64,000 nucleotides of DNA. Origin: G965279355 sp965279355. Lineage in GTDB: Bacteria; Pseudomonadota; Alphaproteobacteria; CACIAM-22H2. The notes under the pieces were generated by a model, which saw nothing but the letters and a program-made list of their open reading frames with translations, did not search any database and was not told the origin of the DNA. The first letter of the stretch is position 1, and each line of letters opens with the position of its first letter. A program made the translations under genes and the position numbers. This document shows, piece by piece, positions 1 to 8,248 of the stretch. Location of the stretch: positions 310,001 through 374,000 of the forward strand of contig OZ257155.1 in the NCBI GenBank assembly GCA_965279355.1, written 5' to 3'.

Positions 1-245
1 ATCCGAACAACCTGGATTTCTGGCTGAGCGTGGATGGCGACATGCGCCAGAAGGCGAACACCAAGGATCTTATCTTCAACGTCCACAAGCTGATCTCATG
101 GGCGTCGGAGTTCTATACGCTCTATCCGGGCGACATCATCATGACCGGCACCCCGCAGGGCGTCAGCCAGGTGAAGCCGGGCGAGACGATGGACTGCGAG
201 ATCACCGGCGTCGGCCGTATGCAGGTCAAACTGCGGGCGGCCTGA
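1..245 (+). CDS. Fumarylacetoacetate hydrolase family protein, C-terminal part (5' truncated by window)
   Basis: Only the last 80 or so codons are inside the window (reading frame begins at base 3). The visible part contains the FAH-superfamily signature around TGTPQGV, preceded by LISWASEFYTLYPGD, which forms part of the metal/substrate-binding core of these C-C bond hydrolases, decarboxylases and isomerases of aromatic degradation. The family is clear, but the substrate cannot be told from the C-terminus. The gene ends 16 bases before the stop of a convergent small membrane protein gene. Confidence 0.85.
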   Translation, partial: PNNLDFWLSVDGDMRQKANTKDLIFNVHKLISWASEFYTLYPGDIIMTGTPQGVSQVKPGETMDCEITGVGRMQVKLRAA

Positions 246-261
246 GCGCCTGCAGCCGGAA

Positions 262-588
262 TTACTCCCGGAACATGAAGAATGCTGCAGCCACCAGGCA
301 GGCGAAGCTTGCCAGGTGGTTCCAGCGCAGGCTCTCCCCCAGATAGAGCACGGCAAAACCGGCGAAGACGACCAGGGTGATAATCTCCTGGATCGTCTTC
401 AGCTGGAGCCCCGAGAAATCCTGAAACCCATACCGGTTGGCCGGGACCATCAGGCAGTACTCGAAAAATGCAATTCCCCAGCTCACCAGGATCACCTGCC
501 AGAGGGGGGCGGTCGGATATTTCAGATGTCCGTACCAGGCGAACGTCATGAAGATATTCGAGCACAGCAGCAGGCCGATGGTCAGCAT
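262..588 (-). CDS. DMT-family small membrane protein (DUF486)
   Basis: A 108-aa protein with four hydrophobic segments spread over its whole length and the family's conserved LMVPANRYG stretch near residue 50. Length and four-helix layout match the DUF486 group of the drug/metabolite transporter superfamily, which resembles half-size SMR-type transporters of the inner membrane. The ATG at 588 has a GGAGG ribosome site seven bases upstream. Substrate is unknown. It is convergent with the FAH-family gene and transcribed alone. Confidence 0.8.
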   Translation of the reverse strand: MLTIGLLLCSNIFMTFAWYGHLKYPTAPLWQVILVSWGIAFFEYCLMVPANRYGFQDFSGLQLKTIQEIITLVVFAGFAVLYLGESLRWNHLASFACLVAAAFFMFRE

Positions 589-655
589 TGGGCCTCCATG
601 AAATCACAAATGGAAATTGAAGAACGCCCCGCAGGTCGCTGGTTTGCGATGTTGC

Positions 656-874
656 TTAGTGGGGCTTTGGATATTTACCGCGTAGCGTGGACAGGATTTC
701 CGCGGCGCGGCGCATTTCGCGGTCGCTGAACGGTTTCTCGGCCGTCTTCGCGGCTTGCTCGGCCAGTAGTCGTTTGGCTGTCGCTTCCGCTTCAGGTGAG
801 ATGAACTTTTTGCGCAGGGCACGGGAGATCGCCAGCGCTTCTTCGGGCGGTCGCGGTGTCTTCCGTTTCGGCAT
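656..874 (-). CDS. Small basic hypothetical protein, 72 aa
   Basis: Charged, Lys/Arg- and Ala-rich 72-aa protein (MPKRKTPRPPEEALAISRAL...) predicted to be mostly helical, with no membrane segment, signal or cysteine. No family is recognised. It is kept because the frame fills the gap between two real genes and its composition is that of a real soluble protein rather than an antisense frame. The start is the ATG at 874. It lies just downstream of the lipoprotein-like gene on the same strand and could be co-transcribed with it. Confidence 0.55.
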   Translation of the reverse strand: MPKRKTPRPPEEALAISRALRKKFISPEAEATAKRLLAEQAAKTAEKPFSDREMRRAAEILSTLRGKYPKPH

Positions 875-891
875 CGATCAATGATCCCCGG

Positions 892-1467
892 TCAATTCGT
901 GAAAAACGTCGGACGGGATAGCGATGGATTGCGGCTTACGCGGGCAGCGTTTTCGGTGTCGAGGGGCGCTGGCGGCCGCTTGGCTTCATTTCGCTCAATT
1001 TCGAGCTGAATTGCGACGTTTCTCGCGGTGACGAAATTCCAGCCATACGCAAGGGGGCGTCCGTCGGCGGCGACCGCCATGACCTCAAAACGATAGGTCA
1101 GGCTCTGAAGTTCAGAGGGGCAGGGGAGCTGGAATTCCGTGAGTGCCCCTTCGGGTATCAACGGGCTGTTCGCCGCTATTTCTATGCGTTGGCGGGGTGC
1201 GCGAAGCACGCCAACATTGGTGACCAGAAGCCGAAACAGCGCCGTTCCTTGCGGAACGCCAGCCAAGCGGATTTCAGGTGACACACCCAGGCTGCATAGA
1301 TTGGCGACACGAAAAGCAGATGACACGCCCATATACGGCAGTTCGGGGTGTGGGCCGCGATCACCGGCGCAGGCGGATGCAAGCAGGGCAAAGACAAGCG
1401 TTGCGACGGGCGCGAAGTGGCGGCCCAAGCGCAAATTTGCCCAATTTTTTGACCTCGCCACTGTCAT
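892..1467 (-). CDS. Putative exported lipoprotein with PEBP-like core
   Basis: A 191-aa protein. The start is taken at the ATG at 1467, because an upstream in-frame start would run into the divergent oxidoreductase. After a short basic N-terminus there is a hydrophobic segment ending LLASAC, a plausible though imperfect lipobox. The middle (VSPEIRLAGVPQGTALFRLL, later a CPSEL..YRFEVMAVAADGRPL stretch) resembles the strands of phosphatidylethanolamine-binding YbhB/YbcL proteins. The canonical DPDAP and GPCPP-HRY ligand motifs are degenerate. The fold assignment is inference, and no function is proposed. It is divergent from the flavoprotein at 1556. Confidence 0.6.
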   Translation of the reverse strand: MTVARSKNWANLRLGRHFAPVATLVFALLASACAGDRGPHPELPYMGVSSAFRVANLCSLGVSPEIRLAGVPQGTALFRLLVTNVGVLRAPRQRIEIAANSPLIPEGALTEFQLPCPSELQSLTYRFEVMAVAADGRPLAYGWNFVTARNVAIQLEIERNEAKRPPAPLDTENAARVSRNPSLSRPTFFTN

Positions 1468-1555
1468 TCCATGTGTTTTACCTTGCCTCAGCCTCACATG
1501 AAACCCGGATCTTCCGCCAAGTAGGTCGGTTGTCAGGGGCGGACACCAGGGGAAT

Positions 1556-2671
1556 ATGACGGAAACAGTGGATTGTATCGTTGTCGGCGCGGGCGTTGTC
1601 GGGTTGGCCGTCGCGCGAGCGCTGGCGCTTGCCGGGCGAGAGGTCATCATCCTTGAGGAAGCCAATATGATCGGTACCGGCACGAGCTCGCGGAACAGCG
1701 AGGTCATCCATGCCGGGATTTACTACCCCCAGGGCAGCCTCAAGGCCCGGTATTGCGTCGCCGGCCGGGATTTTCTGTATCGCTACTGCGCGGAACGCGG
1801 CGTCGAGCATCGGCGCTGCGGCAAGCTCATCGTCGCGACGAGCGACGACCATCTGGCGTCTCTTGATGGCATTCGCCAGCACGCACATGCCAACGGCGTC
1901 AGCGACCTTGTCGAGATTGACGGGATGGTAGCCCGTGCGATGGAGCCAAATCTGCGCTGCTTGAAAGCGCTGCATTCACCCTCGACCGGAATTATCGATA
2001 GTCACGGCTTGATGCTTGCCTATCAAGGCGATGCCGAGAACCACGGTGCCGTTGTCGCTTTTAATAGCGCTGTGGTCGGTGGCGCGGTCGGCGAAAGTGG
2101 CATCGATGTTGACGTTGCGACGGCAGGCGATCCCGTTGTGATGCGTCTGCGCTGTCGCAGCCTTGTGAATTCGGCCGGCCTTGAAGCGCATATCGTCGCC
2201 GGCAAGCTTGCGGGCATGCCGCAGGAGCATGTACCGGCTATTCAGTACGCCAAGGGCAATTACTTCTCGTTGGCGCAACGTTCGCCCTTCAAGCGCCTGA
2301 TCTATCCTATCCCCGAGAAGGGTGGCCTGGGCGTTCACATTACGCTCGATCTGGCGGGGCAGGCTCGCTTTGGACCTGACGTGGAATGGATCGACGCCAT
2401 CGACTACACAGTCGATCCGCAACGCGCGAACAAGTTCTATGCGGAAGTCCGTAAATACTGGCCCGAGCTGCCGGATGGCGCCTTATTGCCCGCGTATTCC
2501 GGCGTTCGTCCCAAGCTGCCTACGATGACTTATCCATCTCCCGATTTTGTAATCCAGGGACCGGAAATCCACGGCATTCCGGGGCTGGTCAATCTTTTCG
2601 GGATTGAATCGCCCGGACTGACGGCATCGGCGGCGATCGCGGAGGCTGTCGCGGTTCGGCTTGCTGCCTGA
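1556..2671 (+). CDS. FAD-dependent oxidoreductase, L-2-hydroxyglutarate dehydrogenase-like (LhgO)
   Basis: A 371-aa flavoprotein of the DAO/GlpD superfamily. The N-terminal dinucleotide-binding motif GAGVVGLAVA (about residues 11-20) is followed by the SSRNSEVIHAGIYYP stretch typical of the L2HGDH/LhgO group. The C-terminus has the closing FAD motif (LVNLFGIESPGLTAS). The family oxidises L-2-hydroxyglutarate or related 2-hydroxyacids and passes electrons to the quinone pool. The next gene encodes a 2-hydroxyacid dehydrogenase, consistent with 2-hydroxyacid metabolism. The exact substrate is unproven. Confidence 0.85.
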   Translation: MTETVDCIVVGAGVVGLAVARALALAGREVIILEEANMIGTGTSSRNSEVIHAGIYYPQGSLKARYCVAGRDFLYRYCAERGVEHRRCGKLIVATSDDHLASLDGIRQHAHANGVSDLVEIDGMVARAMEPNLRCLKALHSPSTGIIDSHGLMLAYQGDAENHGAVVAFNSAVVGGAVGESGIDVDVATAGDPVVMRLRCRSLVNSAGLEAHIVAGKLAGMPQEHVPAIQYAKGNYFSLAQRSPFKRLIYPIPEKGGLGVHITLDLAGQARFGPDVEWIDAIDYTVDPQRANKFYAEVRKYWPELPDGALLPAYSGVRPKLPTMTYPSPDFVIQGPEIHGIPGLVNLFGIESPGLTASAAIAEAVAVRLAA

Positions 2672-2721
2672 GGCGCGACGTTCCATTATTCATATCTGTG
2701 CTCAACTTCGGGTAGACGGCC

Positions 2722-3666
2722 GTGAAACCAGATTTGATTTCAATCGATAGTGAAAAGTTGCAGCCGAGCCATTTTCAAACGCTCGAGAAAGAATTTACGA
2801 TTCATTATCTGACAGATGGGCCGCAGCGCGCCGAGGTCCTGAAGAAGGTTGGTGACAAGGTTCGGTTTCTCACCACCACCGCTTTTATCGGCGCCAAGCC
2901 GGATCTCCTTGCGGCGTTGCCGAAGCTGGAGATTATCGCCAATTTCGGGGTTGGCGTTGACAGCATCGACGTCAAGGGCGCCACGGCGCGTGGCATCCCG
3001 GTTACGAATACGCCCGATGTGCTGAATGTCTGTGTTGCCGATCTGGCGATCGGTCTGCTCATCGCTTCAGTACGTCGCATCGCCGAGGGCGACCGCTATG
3101 TTCGCGACGGCCGTTGGCTCAAGGGGGAGCTGCCGTTGGGCGGGCGCGTATCAGAGAAGCGCCTTGGTATTCTCGGCCTGGGTAAGATCGGAAAGATGAT
3201 TGCCAAGCGGGCACTCGCGTTCGATATGGACATTTCCTACCACGGCCGCCGCAAGCAGGACGATGTGCCGTATCGCTTCTATGGCGATCTTGCGGAGATG
3301 GCGGCCAACGTCGATGTGCTGATTGCGATCTGCCCCGGCGGGCCGGAAACGCGGCGAATCGTGAATGAAAAGGTCATGCGCGCCCTGGGGCCAAAGGGCG
3401 TGCTGGTGAACGTGGCGCGCGGGTCGGTGGTCGACGAACCGGCCCTGGTCAAGGTCCTGCAGGAAAAGGCGCTAGGCGCAGCGGCGCTCGATGTTTTCGA
3501 AGCTGAACCGAAAGTGCCGCCGGAACTGCTCAAGATGGACAATGTGGTGCTGATGCCGCACACGGGCAGCGGCACCCTGGAGACCCGTCGCGCGATGGGT
3601 GATCTGGTTGTTGCCAATCTGCTGGCGCATCTGCACGGCAAGCCGCTGCTGACGCGCTGCAACTGA
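2722..3666 (+). CDS. D-isomer-specific 2-hydroxyacid dehydrogenase (NAD(P)-dependent)
   Basis: A 314-aa protein with a GTG start at 2722. The Rossmann motif GLGKIG lies near residues 152-157. The catalytic triad is visible as Arg233 (NVARGSVVDE), Glu262 and His280 (MPHTGSGT). An Arg/His pair following the NAD fold (YHGRRK) suggests NADPH preference, as in glyoxylate/hydroxypyruvate reductases of the GhrB type. It follows the LhgO-like gene by 50 bases on the same strand and probably shares its transcript. Substrate is not settled, with glyoxylate or hydroxypyruvate most likely. Confidence 0.88.
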   Translation: MKPDLISIDSEKLQPSHFQTLEKEFTIHYLTDGPQRAEVLKKVGDKVRFLTTTAFIGAKPDLLAALPKLEIIANFGVGVDSIDVKGATARGIPVTNTPDVLNVCVADLAIGLLIASVRRIAEGDRYVRDGRWLKGELPLGGRVSEKRLGILGLGKIGKMIAKRALAFDMDISYHGRRKQDDVPYRFYGDLAEMAANVDVLIAICPGGPETRRIVNEKVMRALGPKGVLVNVARGSVVDEPALVKVLQEKALGAAALDVFEAEPKVPPELLKMDNVVLMPHTGSGTLETRRAMGDLVVANLLAHLHGKPLLTRCN

Positions 3667-3667
3667 T

Positions 3668-4333
3668 CTAGTCGATCGCTTTCCAGTCGTTGGCCAGGCG
3701 CAGCCGCGCGCCGGTGCGTTTCTGAAGCTCCTCGAAGTCGAGGCCGGGCGCCATTTCTCGCACCAGAAGACCGTCATCCGTAACGTCGATCACCGCAAGA
3801 TTGGTGTAGATGCGATCGACGACGCCGGGAGCGGTGAGCGGATAGGTGCAGCGCTCGAGAATCTTGGTGTCGCCGCTCTTGGTGTTGTGCTCCATCAGGA
3901 CCCAGACATGCGCGGCGCCTGCCGCGAGGTCCATGGCGCCGCCGACGGCGGGCGGGAACTTGTCGTCATCTGTCGCCCAGTTTGCCAGATCGCCGTTTCC
4001 GCCGACCTGCATCGCTCCGAGCAGCGCGTAGTCGATATGGCCGCCACGGATCATCGCGAACGCATCGGTGTGGTGAAAGACCGAGGCGCCGGGCAGGAGC
4101 GTGATCGGCTGCTTGCCGGCGTTGATCAGGTCAGGGTCTTCCTGGCCTTTCTCCGGCGAAGGCCCAAAGCCCAGGATTCCGTTTTCGCTGTGATAGACGA
4201 CCTCGCGGTCGGACGGCACGTAGTTCGCTACCAGCGTCGGCAGGCCGATGCCGAGATTCGCATAGGCTCCGTCGGGCAGATCCTGCGCGACACGACGGGC
4301 GATGGCGTCACGGGTCAGCGGTTTGACGGTCAT
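3668..4333 (-). CDS. 3-oxoacid CoA-transferase, subunit B
   Basis: A 221-aa beta subunit of a family-I CoA-transferase. Residues NLGIGLPTLV and the SENGILGFGP segment, which carries the catalytic glutamate that forms the glutamyl-CoA thioester, are intact. The start is set at the ATG at 4333, which has a GGAG site upstream and sits 13 bases after the stop of subunit A. The pair transfers CoA between succinyl-CoA and acetoacetate or 3-oxoadipate. The sequence alone does not separate ScoAB from PcaIJ. Convergent with the 2-hydroxyacid dehydrogenase. Confidence 0.88.
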   Translation of the reverse strand: MTVKPLTRDAIARRVAQDLPDGAYANLGIGLPTLVANYVPSDREVVYHSENGILGFGPSPEKGQEDPDLINAGKQPITLLPGASVFHHTDAFAMIRGGHIDYALLGAMQVGGNGDLANWATDDDKFPPAVGGAMDLAAGAAHVWVLMEHNTKSGDTKILERCTYPLTAPGVVDRIYTNLAVIDVTDDGLLVREMAPGLDFEELQKRTGARLRLANDWKAID

Positions 4334-4346
4334 GCTGGTCTCCGCT

Positions 4347-5033
4347 TCAGCTTTTTCCGGAATCAACCGGGTTCGGAACTTCGACGACACGGTCGACGAA
4401 GATGCCGGGCGTAATCACCTGTTCCGGTGGAATATCGCCGAGTTCGACAATGCGGCGCGTCTGCACCACGGTCAGTTCCGCAGCCATCGCCATGGTCGGT
4501 GCAAAATTTCGGGCGGCATAACGGAAGGTGAGATTGCCCCAGCGATCGGCGGTTTCCGCCTTGATCACCGCGACATCGCCCTTGAGCGGCTTTTCAAACA
4601 CATAGGTCCGACCGTCGATCTCACGGGTTTCCTTGCCTTCGGCCAGCCTGGTGCCGGCCGCGGTGGGCGTGAAGAACCCGCCGATCCCGGCGCCGGCGGC
4701 GCGCATGCGCTCGCTCATTGTCCCTTGCGGCACCAGCTCAAGCTGGATCTTGCCGGCGGAATAGAGCTCCTCAAAAACCGTTGAGCCCAAGGAGCGCGGA
4801 TAGGAACAGATGATCTTGGCCACGCGGCCAAGCTTCAATAGCCGTGAGATGTCGGTCGTCCCGGCACCCGCATTGTTGGTGACGATGGTCAGTTCTTTTG
4901 TGCCCTGGTCGATAATCCCGTCGATCAGTTCCACGGCGATGCCGGAGGCACCGAATCCGGCGATCAGGATGGTGGCGCCGTCTCTGATCCCGGCGACCGC
5001 TTCAGGCACGGTTTTGACGCGTTTGTCGAGCAT
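4347..5033 (-). CDS. 3-oxoacid CoA-transferase, subunit A
   Basis: A 228-aa alpha subunit beginning MLDKRVKTVPEAVAG. It contains the glycine-rich LIAGFGASGIAVELI oxyanion/CoA-binding segment near residues 23-37 and the C-terminal QVITPGIFVDRVV motif of the family. The start at 5033 avoids overlap with the methyltransferase-like gene upstream, which ends at 5047. Subunit B follows after 13 bases, so the heterodimer is encoded by one transcript. Role in ketone-body or beta-ketoadipate catabolism is inferred from family membership. Confidence 0.88.
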   Translation of the reverse strand: MLDKRVKTVPEAVAGIRDGATILIAGFGASGIAVELIDGIIDQGTKELTIVTNNAGAGTTDISRLLKLGRVAKIICSYPRSLGSTVFEELYSAGKIQLELVPQGTMSERMRAAGAGIGGFFTPTAAGTRLAEGKETREIDGRTYVFEKPLKGDVAVIKAETADRWGNLTFRYAARNFAPTMAMAAELTVVQTRRIVELGDIPPEQVITPGIFVDRVVEVPNPVDSGKS

Positions 5034-5046
5034 GGTTGGCGGCAGA

Positions 5047-5550
5047 CTAGTCGAGTGCCCGCCGTTCGGCCAGTGCCGCGTTTTCACAACGGATGCGCTC
5101 ATAGAGCATGATCCCGTTGAGGACCGAAAAGATCAGGGCGACCTCCCAATGGCCGAAGGCCAGAGGCAGGGAGGCGATTTCCCCTGCAACGACGATGTAG
5201 TTGGGGTGCGCGACGAACCGGTACGGTCCGGTGCGCACCAACGGTGCGTCGGGAACGGTGATGATGCGGGTCGTCCAGAACCGCCCTAGAGATATCAGCA
5301 CCCAAGCGCGACCGGCCTGCAGGGCCAGAAAGACGGCCAGCCAGATCGGGTCGATCTCGGCATCCGCGGGTGTGGTGAACACCAGCGCCACCAGCCAGCC
5401 GGCATGGAGCAGTACAATGTAGGGATAGTGGTCGGCGCCGTGCTCGACCGCACCCTCATCCAAAAGGCGCTCCGTGTTGCGTTGGCTGTACCAGAGTTCC
5501 AGCAGCCGCGAGAGCATCACGAGCCCAAGAATGATCTGGGGGAGCGTCAC
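5047..5550 (-). CDS. Isoprenylcysteine carboxyl methyltransferase-family protein (BpsB-like)
   Basis: A 167-aa integral membrane protein with about four to five hydrophobic helices and the ICMT C-terminal signature: RTGPYRFVAHPNYIVV around residues 110-125, then an ERIRCENAAL segment that binds SAM. Its start overlaps the stop of the type III polyketide synthase gene by four bases, so the two are translationally coupled. The same pairing occurs in Bacillus BpsA/BpsB, where the ICMT homologue O-methylates alkylpyrones made by the synthase. A matching tailoring role is inferred here. Confidence 0.85.
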   Translation of the reverse strand: MTLPQIILGLVMLSRLLELWYSQRNTERLLDEGAVEHGADHYPYIVLLHAGWLVALVFTTPADAEIDPIWLAVFLALQAGRAWVLISLGRFWTTRIITVPDAPLVRTGPYRFVAHPNYIVVAGEIASLPLAFGHWEVALIFSVLNGIMLYERIRCENAALAERRALD

Positions 5551-6701
5551 TGGAAGCGGTCGAGGCTGAGAAACGCCGCGGTGAAGCCGGGGCCGAGAGA
5601 GGTCATCAGCCAGCGTTTGGGCGGGTGTTTTTTTGCCGTTGCCCGCAACATGCGCTCCAGGACAAAAAGGACGGTGGCGGCGGACATGTTGCCATAGTCG
5701 CGGAGCACCTCGCGCGCAGCCTGCAGGTCTCCGGGCTCGAGATCGAAAACGTCTTCGAGCGCGGCGATTACCTTGGTGCCGCCTGGATGACAGACGAGGC
5801 CATCGTAGTCGGCGAGCGTCTGCCCGTGTGTGGTGAGAAAGTGATCAAGCACGGGGCGATACTGCGTACGGACCAGGGTTGGTATGTCCCGAGAAAACTG
5901 GACTCCGAGCCCGTCGTCTTCGACCTGCCAACCCATGACGTCGAGCGATTGCGGCCATGTGTGTTCACCAGAGGCCGCGAGGATGGGTTGCGGAAATGCA
6001 TGGCTTCCAGAACCGCTGGGGCCGATGATCAATGCTGCGGCGCCGTCGCCGAAAAGAGCGGCGGCGATGATGTTGCTTTTGGATTGATCGGCCTTCCGGA
6101 AGGTGAGAGCGCAGAGTTCGACCACAAGGAGGAGCACGTGGGCCCCAGGCATCGACTTGGCCAGCGCCGCTGCGCGCGCAAGGCCGAGCACGCCACCGGC
6201 GCATCCGAGCCCGAAGATCGGCAGGCGGACGATATCGCGACGGAAGCCGATCCGGTCCATCAGATGGGCGTCGAGGCTTGGTGTTGCGATCCCGGTTGTG
6301 GACACGGTGACGATGGCATCGATTTCGGAGGCCTGTAACCCAGCGGCCCCCAGGGCATCGCGGGCCGCACGCTCCAGCAGATCGAGTGCGGAGGCGAGAT
6401 AAAGGCGGTTGCGTTCCGCCCAGCCGTGGTCGTGCTGGTACCAGTCCAGCGGCACGCAGGAATAGCGGGTGGCGATTCCTGTGTTCTCGAAGACCGGCAA
6501 GAGCCGTTCGATCTCGGAGGCCCGGCTGTCGAAAAGGCTGGCGACCCGTGCCACGACATCTTTTTGATGCAGCACGACCGGTGGAACCGCCGTCGCCACT
6601 GAAAGCAGGCGGATCGGGACTGCCAATTCGTGGGCGGGCCGCGTGTCCGGCATTGTGAGGTCGGCAATTGGGGCGCTATCTTGCGGCATGTCCAAGCTCA
6701 T
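5547..6701 (-). CDS. Type III polyketide synthase (chalcone/stilbene synthase family)
   Basis: A 384-aa type III PKS. The catalytic triad is present: Cys167 in GLGCAGG, His305 in CHPGGTK and Asn338 in YGNMSAATV. The C-terminal LGPGFTAAF loop is the family hallmark. Length is typical of bacterial enzymes making alkylpyrones or alkylresorcinols from long acyl starters. The ATG at 6701 lacks a clear Shine-Dalgarno, and ATGs at 6689 and 6653 are alternatives. It is divergent from the hydrolase at 6711, with almost no room between if the first ATG is used. The ICMT-like gene downstream is its likely tailoring partner. Confidence 0.92.
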   Translation of the reverse strand: MSLDMPQDSAPIADLTMPDTRPAHELAVPIRLLSVATAVPPVVLHQKDVVARVASLFDSRASEIERLLPVFENTGIATRYSCVPLDWYQHDHGWAERNRLYLASALDLLERAARDALGAAGLQASEIDAIVTVSTTGIATPSLDAHLMDRIGFRRDIVRLPIFGLGCAGGVLGLARAAALAKSMPGAHVLLLVVELCALTFRKADQSKSNIIAAALFGDGAAALIIGPSGSGSHAFPQPILAASGEHTWPQSLDVMGWQVEDDGLGVQFSRDIPTLVRTQYRPVLDHFLTTHGQTLADYDGLVCHPGGTKVIAALEDVFDLEPGDLQAAREVLRDYGNMSAATVLFVLERMLRATAKKHPPKRWLMTSLGPGFTAAFLSLDRFQ

Positions 6702-6710
6702 GGAGTGACA

Positions 6711-7583
6711 ATGTTACCCGGCTTTACGATACATCAGGTGGCGACAGATGGCGCCGTGATCAATTTCCGTCGGGGCGGCGAGGGCCCACCGGTTCTGCTT
6801 CTCCATGGCTACCCTCAGACTCATGTGATGTGGCACGTCATTGCGCCGGAACTCGCCAAGCGGTTCACCGTTATCGCCGCTGATTTGCGGGGATACGGAG
6901 ATTCGTCCAAGCCGGCTTCGCAGCCGCCGCATGAGACCTATTCGAAGCGCGCCATGGCTCTGGACATGGTGCAGATGATGGGCAAGCTGGGCTTTCCAAA
7001 GTTCGCCGTGGTCAGCCATGATCGTGGGTCCCGGGTAGGATATCGGATGGCCTTCGACCATCCCGACGTCGTCACCAAGCTCACGGTGCTCGATGTCATC
7101 CCTACGACGGTTGTCTGGTCGCGTATGGATTGGAAGGCGGCGATTGGCGCCTATCATTGGACATTTCTGGTCCAGCCCAACGGCCTTCCCGAGCGGCTGA
7201 TCGGCCGCGATCCCGGAGATTTTCTGCGCACGACCATGACGCAGTGGATGAAGCCGGGCGGGGCATTCATTCCGGAGGCCGTCGCCGAGTATATCCGCTG
7301 CTTCAGTCTGCCTGGTTGCGTGCACGCCACCTGCGAGGACTATCGTGCGGGCGCCACGATTGACCTCGAACACGACGCGGAAGTCTACGGCAAGCGCAAA
7401 ATCGTGGCCCCGCTGCTGGCACTGTGGGGTGAGTCGGGGCTGGGTCGCCGAAACAAGGATGTCGTCGATGTCTGGAAAGAATGGGCGAGCGACGTCAGAG
7501 GTCATGAAGTTAAGGGCAGCGGCCATTTCATCCCCGAAGAGGCGCCCGGCGAAGTCCTGAAGGCGTTGGAGACCTTTCTGTGA
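6711..7583 (+). CDS. Alpha/beta hydrolase, fluoroacetate (haloacetate) dehalogenase-like
   Basis: A 290-aa alpha/beta hydrolase; the ATG at 6711 has GGAG five bases upstream. The nucleophile is Asp104 in SHDRGSR, not serine, followed by Arg105 and Arg108. Asp128, the pair His149-Trp150, Tyr211 and His272 also align with the catalytic carboxylates, halide pocket and general base described for fluoroacetate dehalogenases of the RPA1163/DehH1 type. The spacing between residues matches within two positions. The expected reaction is hydrolytic dehalogenation of haloacetates. A DUF502 gene overlaps its stop by four bases. Confidence 0.85.
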   Translation: MLPGFTIHQVATDGAVINFRRGGEGPPVLLLHGYPQTHVMWHVIAPELAKRFTVIAADLRGYGDSSKPASQPPHETYSKRAMALDMVQMMGKLGFPKFAVVSHDRGSRVGYRMAFDHPDVVTKLTVLDVIPTTVVWSRMDWKAAIGAYHWTFLVQPNGLPERLIGRDPGDFLRTTMTQWMKPGGAFIPEAVAEYIRCFSLPGCVHATCEDYRAGATIDLEHDAEVYGKRKIVAPLLALWGESGLGRRNKDVVDVWKEWASDVRGHEVKGSGHFIPEEAPGEVLKALETFL

Positions 7584-8248
7584 CAGATCAGAAAGGCGAC
7601 GAAGAAGTCTCGATTCTGCATGTCGGGCTATTGGCGCGTCTGCGTGCCTATTTCTTCGCCGGCATCCTGATCGTGGCGCCGATCTCGATCACGTTCTACA
7701 TCGCCTGGATCGTTATTAATTTTGTCGACGGACAGGTTTCGCGGCTATTGCCGGCCGACTACACGCTCGATCATTACCTGCCGTTTCCAATTCCGGGCCT
7801 TGGCGTCCTTGTCGCGATTTTTCTGCTGACCCTTATTGGCTGGATTACTGCCGGCCTGATGGGACGTCTGTTCCTGCGTATCAGTGAAGCAATCCTGGGC
7901 CGGACCCCGGTGGTTCGCTCGATATACGCGTGGGTGAAGCAGATTTTCGAGACGGTGTTTCACGAGCGGGCATCGCCGTTTCGTGAGCCGGTGCTGATCG
8001 AATTTCCGCGTCGCGGCCTGTGGCGCATTGGGTTCATCACGGGCAAGACGACGGGCAATACCCAACTCGCGACGCCGAGTGGTCTCGTGAACGTCTTTCT
8101 TCCCGGCACACCGAATGTGGCCTCGGGTTTCCTGGTGCTGGTACCGCCGGAAGATATCTACGTCCTCGATCTAACGACTGAAGAAGCGCTCAAGCTGGTC
8201 GTTTCGGCTGGCATTGCGACGCCGGCAGAACGGCCAACCCCGCAATGA
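7580..8248 (+). CDS. DUF502 family membrane protein
   Basis: A 222-aa protein with two strong transmembrane segments (about residues 20-48 and 70-95) followed by a soluble domain containing the family hallmarks TPVVRSIYAWVKQ and FLPGTPNVASGFLVLVP. DUF502 proteins are widespread in proteobacteria and plants (COV-like) and have no settled biochemical function. The GTG start overlaps the dehalogenase stop, and its own stop overlaps the monooxygenase start, so the three are one translationally coupled operon. Confidence 0.88.
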   Translation: MTDQKGDEEVSILHVGLLARLRAYFFAGILIVAPISITFYIAWIVINFVDGQVSRLLPADYTLDHYLPFPIPGLGVLVAIFLLTLIGWITAGLMGRLFLRISEAILGRTPVVRSIYAWVKQIFETVFHERASPFREPVLIEFPRRGLWRIGFITGKTTGNTQLATPSGLVNVFLPGTPNVASGFLVLVPPEDIYVLDLTTEEALKLVVSAGIATPAERPTPQ

